NCBI GenBank assembly: GCA_905182995.1
Contig: CAJJDP010000063.1
Location: forward strand, 436,570 to 500,569
DNA: 64,000 bases
From: Paramecium octaurelia
Lineage: Eukaryota > Ciliophora > Oligohymenophorea > Peniculida > Parameciidae
Direction of reading: 5' to 3'
Shown here: piece by piece, positions 37,878-51,133 of the stretch
How the letters are laid out: every line of letters begins with the position of its first letter
Position numbering within the stretch: position 1 is the stretch's first letter
Made by a program: the position numbers and the translations under genes
Notes under the pieces: generated by a model
Databases searched by the model: none
The model's input: the letters and a program-made list of their open reading frames with translations, nothing else
Told to the model about the DNA's origin: nothing

Positions 37878-39187
37878 ATGTTGCTTAGATTTATAACCAC
37901 AACCCATCAATTAAATTGGGCTTCACTCTATTATTTCACAAAACACACCAGACCCAAGGCATAACCTCACAGAGAAAAGACTAGAGCTAAAGCAATAAGT
38001 GATGATAAATCAGGAAAAATTGCCAAATCAGATCAAGAACAAGAATAAAAGCAATAACAAGAAAATCTCAAGAAGAAAATAGAATTAGAAAAATTAAGGG
38101 CATTACAACCAAAAATGCATACTTGGAGCTCATTTTACGAAACGCATATTCCTTAAACAAAAAAAATACCTAAAACAATTTACCTATCATTGGATCAACA
38201 ACCTGAAGGAAGGAGAAAGCATTATAAAAAGTTCGTTTAACCTCCAGTTGATATTACTGAAGAAAACAATTAAAAATTCCAAATCAAACAGCACACTTAT
38301 GAGGATCCCTTTGCACAACCAAAAAGAGCGGGGCTAATTGCTGTTAAAGTTGGAATGACTGCGTAATGGGATAAGTGGGGTTACAGGCATGCATTAACAG
38401 TTTTATAACTAGACAATAATTAAGTGGTTTAAGTGGTGAAGAACGATACATACACTGGCTTGTAGGTTGGAGCTGGAGCTGTCAATATCAAAACTCTAAA
38501 GAAACCCTAGATAGGACATTTCCTCAAAGCGAACGTAAAACTTAAATGTAAATGATAGATTCCTCCCAAAAAATATATAAAGGAATTCCCTATCACTCCT
38601 GAAAACGCATTACCCGTAGGCTTTATGTTGACTGCAAGACACTTTACTCCAGGCCAGTACATTGATATTTAAGGTATTTCAACAGGAAAAGGTAAGAATG
38701 ATGTTCTGATGTATTCCGTTAGGATTTGGAGGCACTGTCAAAAGACACAATTTCAAAACACAACCAGCAACTCACGGTAACTCTCTATGTCATAGACAAT
38801 TGGGAAGTACAGGTTAAAGACAAGATCCAGGAAGAGTTTTTAAGGGAAAAAAGATGCCTGGTCATTTAGGTAATGACAAAGTTACATGCGAGGGGATCTA
38901 AGTAAATTGAATGTCATTTTAATTAGATTTACAGAATAGATGCAGTTAGACAATTAATATACATAAAAGGTTCAGTTCCAGGAAAACCTGGTTCAATTGT
39001 TTATTTAAAAGATTCTTGGAAGGCTTAAAAGAAAAACAAAGAACTTCTTAACTTTCCAACTTTGGCTGTTGAGGATGGAAAAGAATATGCTAAGGAAATA
39101 GTTATGGAAGCCCCATTGGAAGATCCTGAAATGGAGGAAACTCATGAGAACGATTTCCCAAAGGCTGGAGAGGATGCAGAAGATTGA
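37878..39187 (+). CDS. mRPL3: Mitochondrial ribosomal protein uL3m
   Basis: 417 residues with introns of 31 and 25 nt (TAG acceptors). The N-terminus ([19 protein letters not shown]) is a likely mitochondrial targeting peptide, followed by a charged, glutamine-rich extension. The uL3 core starts [19 protein letters not shown] and contains [30 protein letters not shown] and [20 protein letters not shown], all hallmark uL3 segments near the peptidyl-transferase region. The first intron falls right after ISTGKG, and only its removal gives the GFGGTVKRH continuation. It has a C-terminal acidic extension. Compared with bacterial L3 (about 210 residues) it is nearly doubled, as is common for mitochondrial versions. 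Convergent with the helicase gene, 51 bp apart. Confidence 0.95.
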
Positions 39188-39238
39188 AATAAATAAAAAG
39201 AGTATCACAATATTAAATCAAAAATATAAATATTAAGA

Positions 39239-41994
39239 TCATTTTTTATTTTTTAATCTTATACACAGCTTCTTTTTTTGTTATTCAATTTTTGAACTAT
39301 GGTTATCATCATCAATATTCTTTTTTAATTCTGTTTATTGGATGTGAGAGTGATCTAAATTCGAAAAATTTGAATTTTGACAATCAAAGATTTCACATTA
39401 TATTTTTGAGTTAGAATTTGTCTGTGACTTTATTTAAGGCTGAGGATTTATCTAATTACTTTGTTGATTTATAGACTCTTCCTACTTTTCATTCAATGAT
39501 TTCATCCTATCATATGTTTCCTCTTTTAGTTTTTCGAATTCAGTTTTATTTTGCAATCCAAAAAATTGAAGCTTTCTTTTTTTGACATCCTGTTCCAAAA
39601 TGGGCTTTTTTTCGATTTGCTCTTGTTCTTTATTCGAAACTGTCCTATTGAAAAATTCCTTGGTTTGCTTAATCACATCATCATCATTGACCCAAGGTTA
39701 AATGGCAGGTTATGCCCATTTTGATAATCCTTGTCTAATTTCCTTGTATTCAAATCTTTTATCGCACAAATAAACAATCCTAAAAATTATTAACAAAGTA
39801 TTTATACCCATAATCATTGATATGTCTAATCACTCTTCCCATAGCTTGATTTGTGGCACGAATAGCTTATTGAGTATACCAATCTCCGCTTTTTATTCGT
39901 TATTAATGATGGAATTCTAGATCGTTGTAGATTCTATCCAAGTAGTTCATTTTTTCTAGAAGATGAATATCCTTTTTAGGTGGATAGGGAACACCTACTA
40001 AGAATATGGCTCTGCATAATTCATCAGAAAAGTCTATGCCTTCAGCAACCTTTCCTCTATGAACTGCAAACATGATGGCGCCTTTCTTTGATTTCTCTTT
40101 GTAGGTATCAAAAACATTTTGCATCTGATTACTTTATTAAGGTTCCCATAAGCATGCTTTGAGTTCACTCAATCTAGGTATTAATTTATTTTATGTCCAC
40201 TTGTTTCTGAATTTAAACATTAGACTATAGGATGAAAAAATAACTAAAATTCCGTTAGGAATAGTTTAACATAAACTTAATAAAGTAACACCAAATCCAC
40301 AAATATACTCTTCATTGTCTCTTTAATTAAATGAAAAGTCATAAGTTTTATGTTAAAATACTCTAAGATTTTTATCCAGATCAATAATATGCTCATTGGC
40401 TAATTGAACATCAAATGGAATCCTTAATTCACAAGACCAAGAGAGCATAGGTGAGAGTGTGCCAGATGTTAACAAGATCGAATGTATACTTTTATTATAC
40501 AGTCTGGAAAAGGCAAGTGAGGGTTCAAGACACCACATGTGGATAGATAGCTAATTAGATTAATCAAGAATAAAAGATAACTTATATTAGTTTAACTCGT
40601 TTTACAAAGAGGTTATTGATAACTGTTATTTTTCTCTTTCCTCCTCAATTGCAACAAGATCATAAACATTTTTCATAAATTTAACCCAGGACTCAAAATG
40701 ATATCCTGGGATTTAAGATAAATCCCCCATTACATCAATTAAAGTAGAGCAATGAATTAAGTACTTTGAAAAATTAGTTTTATTGACTCCTTTTGCATAA
40801 TTAGTCAAAGAATTGTCAGACCATAATTTAAAAGTGTTTTCTCTATCTTGGGTGTATTAGAAAATCATAGCTGATATTTTTCGACCATCTAAGATTAAAT
40901 ATTTCTCATCCTTATCAGAACTTGTAAATTATTGGCTATTTTTAAATGACTCCAAATATTAAGCAAATACTCTTATTGTAATCATAATAGATCTAAATTC
41001 CTTCATTTCTGATGAGACTTTAGCCGAATTTAATTTAGTTTTCAATTAATCATAAAATGCAGCTACTGATTCTAGTTCATCAATCCACTTCTCAAGATCT
41101 TTTTCTGCTTCTACAATATTATTAAGAGTAATAAAAAATGATGAACCATCTTCAGCAGTAGATTACACATTGTGTGCTTCATCAAATATTAAAATTGAAT
41201 TCTCTATTTACACAACCTCCGAAAAGTCTTTCTCTAATAGGTAGTTGTAGGGGAGCAAAATGAGATCAGCCGAATCCAACCTCTGTCTCTCAAAATAATA
41301 AGGACACAATTTATTTTTAAGGCCGAACTATTTTGCTTCTTCCAAACTGCTAACTAAAGTACTGTAATTTTGTGCCATAACAATAAGGTGTTCTTTCTTA
41401 TAAAATTAGCATTAATTAGCCTTTACTGATTTCCGACAACTTTGATTCAAGATAGTCCCTTTGAGCATATTGAAATCCCCTCTGATACAATATTGATCTC
41501 TTGAGCCAAGCATAGAAACATTGGGTTTGTAGATAGTCTTCTTCAACTCCATAGCTACTTATTTTAATTGAGCGTGAGTTCTTGATGAGTAGATAATCTT
41601 AATATTCTTAGGCTGATCAGAACTCTATTAATCTTATCTGTTCTTCTTTAACCATGCTAAGGAGGCACAAAGCAGGGATAGGGTTTTTCCTGTTCCTGTT
41701 GGAGATTCTAATCTAATCCATAGTGATTTTTATAATTTACAATGCATTCTACTTTTTATTCAATGCTTATATCACACTTTCCATATAAGCCTTTTAGACT
41801 TCATAAGGTTGATGAGGAAAATGCACAGGAGTATTATCAATCATAAGTTGCACTTGTTTCTTGCACATATTAGAATCGATTTCAATTTCCTTGATGAGTA
41901 TCCTATTTGCTTATTCAGACTCTTCATCCAACAATTAATGATGCTGGGCTTATCTAAGAGTAAAGTATTATTGCAGTCCTAATGGGGTTTTCAT
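39239..41994 (-). CDS. RTEL1: RTEL1-type Fe-S DNA helicase (XPD/Rad3 family)
   Basis: Nearly 880 residues. The start [15 protein letters not shown] is followed by the Q-motif region ([19 protein letters not shown]). A 28-nt intron near 41725 then joins to Walker [21 protein letters not shown]. Motif Ia is SSRTHAQL. Four Fe-S cysteines follow in the right order ([32 protein letters not shown]). The Walker B box is LIFDEAHN and the C-terminal motifs are [14 protein letters not shown] and [14 protein letters not shown]. The spacing and the [10 protein letters not shown] context fit RTEL1 better than XPD or BRIP1. RTEL1 unwinds D-loops, telomere loops and G-quadruplexes in the nucleus, relevant in a cell with many macronuclear telomeres. 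The tail is short and charged; no PIP box or RING is seen. Confidence 0.88.
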
Positions 41995-42068
41995 TTTTGC
42001 AATTTTTGGAATAAAAATTTGGTTCTAAAAATTAATTATTATTGAAATAACAATTAGAAATTTAAATT

Positions 42069-42852
42069 ATGAATTAAACAACCCCAAAGTCGTCAGGAAT
42101 CAATTATGCAAGTAAGTGTTGCTGTTATTAAGAGTTAAGAAAGTAGAAATCAAAGGAAACTACCATTCCCAAATCAATGAGCAACAATTTGAAGTTCGAT
42201 ATCCAATAAAATCATTAATATGGTATTCTTAAACATAGGAGTACTTCTCAACACAATATACACGAGCATGTGCAATCACAACAATAAATTCAATTGTTCG
42301 AATAATATTTCAATCAATCAAAGCATTTATTGCCCTTCATAGAATTTGTTACTAAATAAATATAATATCATACTTAACCGATTCAAGTATTCTACCCTTC
42401 CTATCATAGATCAATGCGAACATTTTTAAAAATGGTCAAAGAAGATGGGATGATGAAAAACGAAGAATCCTCAATGAATTGAATCAATGCAAGGAGGATA
42501 ATTGTTTATTACAAAGTGAAATTCATGAATTGAAAAGGCAGAAGAATACTCTTTCCAAACAATGTGAAAACCTATAGGTGATCGTTGTGCAGGAGAGACT
42601 GGGCAAACAACAAAAACATCATCATTTCTACAAATTCCAAGAATTGACCAAGAATATTCATGTTCCCACCCAAGAAACAATCTCATCATTAACTGACGAA
42701 AGGGTAACTATTTATAAATATTCGAGTTCGAAAGCAATGAAACATCTTTGGATTCTTCCTTATCGAATGATGATCATCATCATCCCAATTAGCTGTTTGA
42801 ATTATTGAAGACTGGAAAACACAGATACCAGTTTTCTAAGAAACTTAATTGA
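42069..42852 (+). CDS. Small coiled-coil protein, unknown
   Basis: About 245 residues (238 if a possible in-frame 21-nt intron near 42105 is real). Two introns are needed: 23 nt near 42388 (TAG) and 23 nt at 42704-42726, whose acceptor is GAG. The central part is a charged coiled coil: RRWDDEKRRILNELNQCKED, then EIHELKRQKNTLSKQCE. After the GAG intron the frame gives FESNETSLDSSLSNDDHHH and a C-terminus that ends FSKKLN. Without splicing the last part would be hydrophobic nonsense. It has a leucine-zipper look but no basic DNA-binding region, so I do not call a bZIP. Only 26 bp separate its TGA from the next ATG. Confidence 0.6.
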
Positions 42853-42878
42853 TTATTAATATACATAATCTATATTAA

Positions 42879-45800
42879 ATGACTAATTTGAAATTATTTT
42901 AGCTTACTGCCTATCAGAATGCCATCATAGTATCAAATATCCCTATCAATAGATTAAATCAGATTTACCCTATTTAACCACCCAGCTAAAATTTCACAGA
43001 ACTTCATAAATTATAGAAGAAAGTCCTAAACATCAGGAGCAGGAAGGCAAGATCAAAGGCGACAGAAGATGCTCCTACATTTTGGGAGTCTTCAAGACAT
43101 ATAATAAATCATTCATAGTGCTTGTTGAAGAGTGCACAAAAGTTGCGACAATCCAGGAACAAATTATTTATCACATCGATTAAGTATCCTACATTGCAAT
43201 TGAAGTAAAAAACACATTTAATTAGAGGACAATAATCCTAATAACAATAAGGATATCATGGAAAGCTTGGGCAATCAAAAGAAACTACTCTAATCAGGAT
43301 TCTATTTCTCACTCCACGGAGATATCACCCTTGCAAGGCATTTCCAAAAGTATGAGAATAGTTTTGTTTGGAATAACAAACTCCTTAGCTCTTTAAGAGA
43401 AAATAAGATCTCTTCTAGTTGGCAATTACCTATGATATAAGGATACGTCGAATAAATAGATTCCTTCATAGATAATAAACCAGTTACCGTGACCTTAATT
43501 TCCAGAAGAAGTAGATTTATGGGAGGGACTCGCTACTACTCAAGGGGAGTCAACGATGATGGACATGTGGCTAATTTCGTTGAGACTGAATAAATACTCA
43601 TCCAAGGTTAAATCTTAATAAGTTTTGTTGCCATACGAGGGTCAGTGCCATTATTTTGGAATTAAGACAGTGTTTCTAATATAAAACTAACTAGATCAAA
43701 AGAATTGACATAAGCTGCCTTTGTTAAACATTTTAACCTCCTCAGAAGATATGGCAAGATATTTTGCATTAATTTAATGTAAAATAGTAGATAAATAGAA
43801 TAACTCTTAACAGATAATTTTTATTATCAGTTTCAGACTGCTCAATTAGATCATGTTAATTATCAATACCTTGATTTTCATTCCTTAGTCAAAAATGGTA
43901 AGTCTACTGGAGTCAATTCCTACATTTACTAATACGAATAAACATTAGATAAATTTTAATGTTATATTGAAAAAGATAAAAAAATGATAACAAAATAAAA
44001 TGGAGTTTTTAGAATAAATTGCTTGGATTGCTTGGACAGAACTAATTTATTTATGAGTAAACTCTGTCTTTATAGTTTGGATAGATCTTTAAAAATTTTA
44101 AATCTTTAATTATCAAGTAATCCTGATGTCCTCAATTATTTTGATGAAAACAATAAAAAATTATTACATGATCTAATCATCAAATATAAGATCATGTGGG
44201 CTAATAATGGAGACATGCTAAGTTTCATCTACTCAGGATCAGGTAGTACTGTCTCAGAGATGGCAAGAGAAGGTAAGAGAGGATTTATGGGAATGCTCAA
44301 AGATGGATATAATAATATTGAGAGATTTTATAATCGTTAATTTGAGGATGATACCAAATAAAACACAATTAATTAATTATTGCATGGCTCAACATCCAAA
44401 ACTCATTTTGATAATTGGATTACTGAGCAAGAAAAGCACTTTTGTACCCAGAGTGAAGCTTCAATATTATTAACTACATGGAATGTTGGTGGAAATAATC
44501 CTGTTACAACTAATTTTTCTTAAAATATACTAAATTTTTAGGAACAACCTAATCCAGATATAATTGTTTTTGGTTTGTAAGAGATTGTTGATTTGAATCC
44601 ATAAAACATAGTCATTATGAGCAATGAAAAAACACTGTAGCTTTGGGATTAGTTGTTTCAATCCAACCTCTCAAAAATTGAACCTTATACTAAAATAGGA
44701 GAATCTGATTTAGTGGGTTTATATATGGCCATATATGTGAAAACATCCTAAATTTCAAGAGTAACATAAATTGATACAGATGTGGTTAAAACAGGTTTGG
44801 GTGGGACCTTGGGAAATAAAGGAGGCGTTTCAGTGAAATTTAAATTTGATGATTCTCAAGTAAATTTGATTCATGCAATTATTTTAGTTAGGGTTTACTT
44901 GTTGTCATCTTACATCTGGAAATAAATAATGCCAATAAAGATTATAAGACATTGATGAGATTCACCAGAGGGCATTCCAAAATTCTAAGTCTAAAGCTAC
45001 TTTAAACGATCTTGATTATTCATTTTTTTTTGGTGATATGAATTTTAGAATTGACTTACCATATCAAGAAGTTATTGAGTAAATCAAACATTATCAATAG
45101 CTTGTTTCATAAGATCAGAATAATCCTAATGCAAAAGCAAAGCTAGCATACTTATTGAATTAAGATCAATTGGGAAAAAATAAAAATAGGAATTAATATC
45201 TTCAAAACTATTAGGAGGGTAGCATTTTCTTTTTACCAACATATAAATATGATAAAAATTGTTAAATATATGATACTTCTAAGAAATAACGAACCCCTTC
45301 TTGGTGTGATCGAATTTTAGTCAGCTGTAAAGAGGAGTTGATTTGTTAGCAACGATTTTATAAAAGAAATGAATGCTTAGATAGTGATCATAGACCTGTA
45401 TCTGGTTATTATGTTATAGAAATCAAGAAAATCGATAAAGAAAAGCTTGACTTAGTTAAAGCTTAATATTGTTTGTCAAAAATGTAGAATTTTAAACATC
45501 ATTAACCTAATTAAGAAGTTCCGAAATAACATTCTTCAATCGTGTAATTTCAAAGATAACAATAACCTTTATAAACTGATGACTATTAAGACTTCTTTAA
45601 GGATAATTAAAATATATAATACTAAAATTAAAAATCATAATCTAGTATAAATGTTACGTAATCGTAATCATTTATTTCATAATAATAATCATAATAATCT
45701 TCATTATAATACTAATAATAAACATAATAATCTTAATAGTAATACTAATAATAATTGTAATATTCTTAATAGTAATAATAATTAGCTTAATAGTAATAGT

Positions 45801-46114
45801 AATACTAGTAGCAATCATAATAGTAATACTAATAATAATAATTATCACAATAGTAATAACAATAATATTAATAATCATAATAATAAAGATAACCTATTTA
45901 ATATATGTAATAAAATATATAATAAATTCAATAACCCTAAACTTTACCATTAGATTTAATAAATATGGATGATAAATAATAATAATATTATTAATAACCT
46001 TAAGTGTTACAATAATATGCTGTATAATAGATGTAATAGCAATAACGATCAGAAATTTCTACGTAATCATAATAAAAAACAAATTAATATCCAAAACAAC
46101 CTGATTTATTATGA
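42879..46114 (+). CDS. Synaptojanin-type phosphoinositide phosphatase (SAC + 5-phosphatase)
   Basis: Just over 1,050 residues. An N-terminal SAC domain shows [32 protein letters not shown] and the catalytic CX5R in [11 protein letters not shown]. An inositol-polyphosphate 5-phosphatase domain follows: [49 protein letters not shown] and [11 protein letters not shown]. The pair makes this a synaptojanin/Inp51-53 homologue that strips 4- and 5-phosphates from PI(4)P and PI(4,5)P2 at membranes during endocytosis. Introns include 23 nt near 42930 (TAG) and 43205-43227, which must end in GAG. The tail is a glutamine-rich low-complexity stretch written in TAA and TAG codons and ends QPDLL, TGA. It replaces the proline-rich tail of animal synaptojanins. 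Confidence 0.93.
45620..46105 (+). repeat. Glutamine-rich low-complexity tract encoded by TAA/TAG/CAA
   Basis: A run dominated by TAA and TAG codons with interspersed TAT, TCA, TTA and CAA, read as Gln with Tyr, Ser and Leu. It stays in the frame of the 5-phosphatase domain and carries no TGA until 46112. Under the standard code it would be wall-to-wall stop codons. Confidence 0.9.
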
Positions 46115-46146
46115 AAAAATATATTAGTATGAACACGTAAATTATA

Positions 46147-47932
46147 TCAATCTTCATAATTTGGTATTTGAATAGGCGATTAAGATTAAATTTATTCGAT
46201 ATTTATCTTTTCAATCTCTTTAAGAATTTCATCTACGTTTTTGACTTTATTATTTTTTGGATAAGTTTATGAATTATAAAAATCAATAATTTACTTTTTC
46301 TTCTCTAGTTTCAGTTAGTTCAAATCTAACATTAATTTACTGAATAACGAAGTTAAATGAGAAATTAAACCATTTCCTTTGATATTTGACAAAGATTTTT
46401 CATCAAATGCTTGCGATTTTTTCAAAGACATTTAAGCTAATTGTGTAATTTCTTCTAATGGTTTAATTTCTCGAACTAAAAAGAAAACCACTAAAATAAT
46501 ATATATAAGAGGAGCTGCAATGCAGGCGGCTAAATATCTTTCATTAAATTCCTTATCATAAGTATAAAACTCCTCTTCCTAGTCTTGCAGTTATTTTTCG
46601 AGCAAAGTATATGGATATACACTAATATGATAATAAAGCTTACATAATAATTATAAAGTTTAGTCTAATTATCGATATAGAGTGGATGGTATCATTTATC
46701 ATTCCTTTATAGATTTTATAAGGATTTTCAGAATTTCCATCCTATTCCAACTTAAAATCATGAACTTTTATTGAATCAGAATTTTCGATTAATTCTTTTA
46801 TGATGTTTATTGTGAAATTAGAAGTCTGTAAACTTTAATATACAATGCTTCCATCATTGTTTGATATAATAATTGTATAATTAAGCAAATCGCTCGTGGC
46901 AAACAACATAAATAAATCTTTGAAGTTTTATGGTAGTCTTTCAATAAATACATTACCAATAGTTTAATTGATAGAATTCTTAATTGGATAAATAGATCTT
47001 TGAACAAAGTTTTATAGAACATCATCAAAAACAAATTCTGAAGTTTCTTTATGTTGAAGATCAATATTTTTCCTATAATTCCTAAATTGTTCAATATCTG
47101 TAACATTAATTCCAGGGTATTGAACCATCAAACCATTTTCAAAAATCCAGAAAAATGAGCAGGTTAAAGTTACATAATTGTATTTCATTAAGTAATTCGT
47201 ACTTAGATAATATGAAAGTTCACTGTAAGATAAATTCGTCTAATTTAAAAACATGTAAGTTGAATAACTCTAAGTTGCATAATCAATAATCGAAGCATAT
47301 TAATAGAATTTAGCATATTCATCCAAATCTTAATCCATTGAAATAAGTTGATCTTCATTCCATTATATTACTCTTTATTAAAAAACTTCATTCATGACTT
47401 AAGCAAATTAAATTTCATTCATTAAAGTAACTTAGCATAAGGTAATGAACTGTTCAGAAACTTATTGAATTTGTTCTTATTGCAATTTGGCAAAATTATT
47501 CTTCGACCAATCTTAAATAATATTTTTAAATATATCTTAGCCGAGAAATCTAATACCAAAAAACACTCCAAGTGAGACTGTTGCTATAATTAATTATGTT
47601 ATGATGACTTGCATTTTGAAAGTCCATTTGCTTGAAATTGGAATAAAAAACACATAACCTATTTTTTAGCTAGTTAAAAAATTTCCAAATCCAATATATC
47701 CCTTAAGTTTCTCTAAGCATGTTTCTTTGATTTCCTTCTTTTTATGCTCATCTTTCAACAAAGGCTACTGTTCTTAAAATGAAGGATTTTCAGGTTCAAT
47801 TTTATCATTTTCATTCTCCTCATCCAGTTAATTCTCAGATTCATTCGCTTCAGAAGAGGAATCGCTTTGGAATAATTCTTATTCATTTCTTTCCGATAAC
47901 ATTGCTTCATCTTAATTATTAGAAGATAACAT
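46147..47932 (-). CDS. Two-TM Cache-like membrane receptor
   Basis: 587 residues with one 22-nt intron near 46650. The N-terminus is acidic and cytoplasmic (about 95 residues). TM1 is QVIITQLIIATVSLGVFFGI. Then about 330 extracellular residues with N-glycosylation sites hold a PAS-like sensor layout (NDGSIVYQSL, then ISVYPYTLLEKQLQ). TM2 is IAAPLIYIILVVFFLV, followed directly by REIKPLEEITQLAQ, which looks like the first HAMP helix, and about 100 more helical residues with no catalytic domain. This layout is that of dCache chemoreceptors and related ciliate proteins. The ligand and output partner are unknown. No kinase or cyclase domain is attached. It converges with the synaptojanin gene, 32 bp apart. 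Confidence 0.75.
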
Positions 47933-48553
47933 TTAATTAAATATATACAAATTAATTTGATAAATTATTATGTTATTTAATAATTCATTTATTCTTAATC
48001 TAAGTTTTTATTCATTATTAAATTTCTAGAGATTTGAATTTTTAGCATCTAGATGAATCAAAGATTTTAATACAAAATTTCTAAAAACCAATGCATTTTT
48101 CTAGAAGTTTTAAGCTAAGCAATTTAAAAAGGGAATGTGTTTATAATCCACATCATTTGCAATAATTAATTAATCAATCATATAGAAATATTTAGAGCAC
48201 GAAATCATAATTTCAGTTTATATTGAGAAAATTATTGTTGATCACTTAAAAAAATACTTAGTGATATTTTCCTCTATTTAAATTTCTAAAAGTCCTCTTA
48301 GTTTTATAAAGAATCTAAATAATAATATTATGTTATCTTTCCATTCAACAAATAAACTATATTTACAAGAGCTTTTTTAGATTGATAATTTAATGGGTGA
48401 AGAAGATGATTATTTATTTCATTCATAAATAAAATCCTTTTTCAATTGATTATTGGATTTTAAAGATAAATTCAGTATTTAGAATTGCTTATGATGATAT
48501 TTATAATCTATTTCTTAGTAATTAATTTAATATATTTAACAATTAAAATCTGG
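47933..48553. other. Divergent promoter region, AT-rich
   Basis: 620 bp between the start codons of the receptor and the K+ channel. The ATGs at 48334 and 48392 open only short frames that end in TGA and join nothing useful. No other feature seen. Confidence 0.45.
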
Positions 48554-51133
48554 ATGACTTAGGTTACCTAAGACCCACGTTAATAATATTTGGGTATCTC
48601 TAAAATTGATTATTTTAAGACAAAGCTTAAGATATAAATTAAGAGCAAATCTAATAGCAGAGACAACTAATCACAATAATAAGTGTTAATGATAAAGACG
48701 CCAGAGACATAATTTACTATTTGTAGGATCGATAGAGCATTGATTTATCAAAAGTTTCTAATTGGAAAAAATTCAAAAACTTTTTATGGGGTTTACCTAA
48801 AGTTTCCAACCCAAATTCATCTTTTCGAATATTTTGGGAATTGATAAGTATGATTTTCATATTCGTACAAATGATCCAAATACCTTTAGTTTTAACATAT
48901 TCAGTAGAACTCAGCGAAGGATTTTTAGCTTTTAATTAATTTATGGATGTATTCTTTTATATTGATATGATATTGAATTTTAAATTAGCATATTATCATA
49001 GGTATCTTAATTTTGATTCTATAACTATGTTAGAGGGGAAATCATTTTTGATAGGAAACTGATCGCAATTAATTATTTGAAATTATGGTTTTGGTTAGAT
49101 TTCTTAGCAGTCCTGCCATACGATTAAATGTTTAGTGTAGAGGATTCTCAAACTTAATTATTTAAAATAGTAAGATTGTTCAAATTCATTAAAATAATAA
49201 GACTATTAAGGGTTTTAAAAATCAGTAAAATATTGCAAAAGCTGGAAGGTAACATTTATAAGAATTATTCCATAGAGTCATTTACATTAGCATAAACCTT
49301 TCAGGCTATGATTTAATTTTTAAAGATTGCTTGTATGATTTTGAGTATAGCCCATTGGATAGCTTGTATTTGGAACATCATAGAATATACGGACGAGTAA
49401 GTTAGTATTACATGGATGTAAAAATATGGGATAGCAGATGCAGATTGGGGAATCAAATACATCTCAGCATTCTATTTTAGTGTAACAACAATGATTACAG
49501 TTGGATATGGAGATATCAATGCAAATACTCAAACAGAAATGATATTTGCAGTTTTCGCAATGGTTTTGGCTTCAGCGATTTTCGGTTACAGTATGTCCAG
49601 TTTCATGCAAATTATAGAGGGGGAAGATGAGAAGATTTAACAATAGAGAATTTAGAATTCTAAAATTGTGAGGTTTCATTTTATATAATCCAACTAGATA
49701 TATCAGATAAAAAAGTATACCAAAAGAATTGTAGAGTAGAGTGAAAAACTATTTGGAATGGCTGGCTGGTTCTGCTTAAATTGCAAGAAATTATGAGTAA
49801 TATGTATTGAAGAGTTTATCTGCAAATCTTAAAACTGAAATTGTTTGTTTATTGAATGGAAGAATATTACATAAAGTTTAATTATTTAGCAAAGAGTTTA
49901 CTCCATAATTAATCAATAAACTTGTTTACGTTTTAAATGAATAAATCTTGGGACCAGAAGAATATGTTTTTAAAGAGAATTCCTTAGATAACGACAAAGT
50001 ATATTTTATTCAAAATGGATAAATTAATATTTGTCTTACTTAAAGGGAAACCCTTGTTAAAACACTATAGAAAGGAGAATATTTTGGGGAAATTGGATTC
50101 TTTGGTAGAAAGCCAAGAAATGCTTCTGCAAAAACTGTAGATTTTGTAAATGTTATGAGTTTAAAAAGATCAGATTTGTGGGAGGCTGCTAAACCTCTTG
50201 AAAGTGATTTATTAAAATTATACTTTATGAAAGACTGCTTAGAAGTTGAGAATAATTTTAAACCATTAAAGCTGAGATGTTACATATGTGATCGACCTCA
50301 TCACATAGCAAGAAATTGCACTGTTTTTCATTACAGAGCCAGTCGAAAAAATATAATATTTGAATACTTCAGCCATTAAAATAGTAGAATGAGATTATTT
50401 TAAAGAAAGTCCAAACGTCAAAAAATAAATATAAATTAAATTTAAGAATAAATTCAAAAATATTAAATCAACCAAAATCGAAATGAAAAGTAATAAAAAA
50501 ACATCACAAATAATTATATTATCGAAGATGTTAAAATTGCTTGTGATATTGATCATTTGAAAGAATACTCTGATTTTTATAACGAATTTAATATTACTAA
50601 TGTTGCATAAAATATCAACTTTTATGCAAATTTTATACTACTTCAAATGGAAGAAGAAAAAAAAAAATTAAAAGCATAAATGAGATAAAATTAAAAAAGA
50701 TTAAAAAATCAAACCTTAGCACCAAGATAATCAAAAATTACTTTAGGAAATATCGAAAATCTCGTAAATTTATAAGATAACTACTTATCTTTGTCATCTA
50801 AAAGCTCAATTAATTGTATTGAAAGATCAAAAAGTAAATCAAAAAGACTCCTCGATTTGCAATCTCAAAAGCAGTAATGGATTTATTTATTTTAGTATGA
50901 CCAGAAGATCTTTTACAAATAGTATCCCAAAATATTTTGAACAATTCTATAAATAACCTTCATTTATTGAAAGGTCTAAAATAACAAAACATAAAAGAAT
51001 CTCATCTCTCTCGAGATTTGATTCAAATTAAAGGGCTGAACTCAATATTTTTAGAAAAGAAACTTTTATGAATAAGTTAATTCCAGAACTTCTACTGAAT
51101 TTTAATTTAAAGCAGCCATAATTTTAATATTGA
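48554..51133 (+). CDS. Cyclic-nucleotide-domain K+ channel with CCHC zinc knuckle
   Basis: 824 residues after four introns: 26 nt at 48594-48619 (AAG acceptor), 32, 25 and 22 nt. The order is: a short N-terminus; six TM helices; an S4 voltage sensor with spaced basics ([19 protein letters not shown]); a pore with the K+ filter [11 protein letters not shown]; a C-linker ([15 protein letters not shown]); and a cyclic-nucleotide-binding fold ([20 protein letters not shown]). It belongs to the EAG/HCN/CNG superfamily. Such channels set membrane potential and ciliary beating. Right after the [19 protein letters not shown] is an exact C-X2-C-X4-H-X4-C zinc knuckle. The long basic tail has serine clusters ([19 protein letters not shown]). 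The AAG intron puts the start at MTQVTQDPRQQYLD. Without it no ATG precedes the channel frame. Confidence 0.93.

Noticed and set aside
42578-42808. Unspliced continuation ending MMIIIIPISCLNY
   Set aside because: Splicing a 23-nt intron with a GAG end gives a far more protein-like C-terminus in another frame.
45672-45878. Minus-strand frame rich in Ile, Met and Thr
   Set aside because: It is the antisense of the TAA/TAG glutamine tract.
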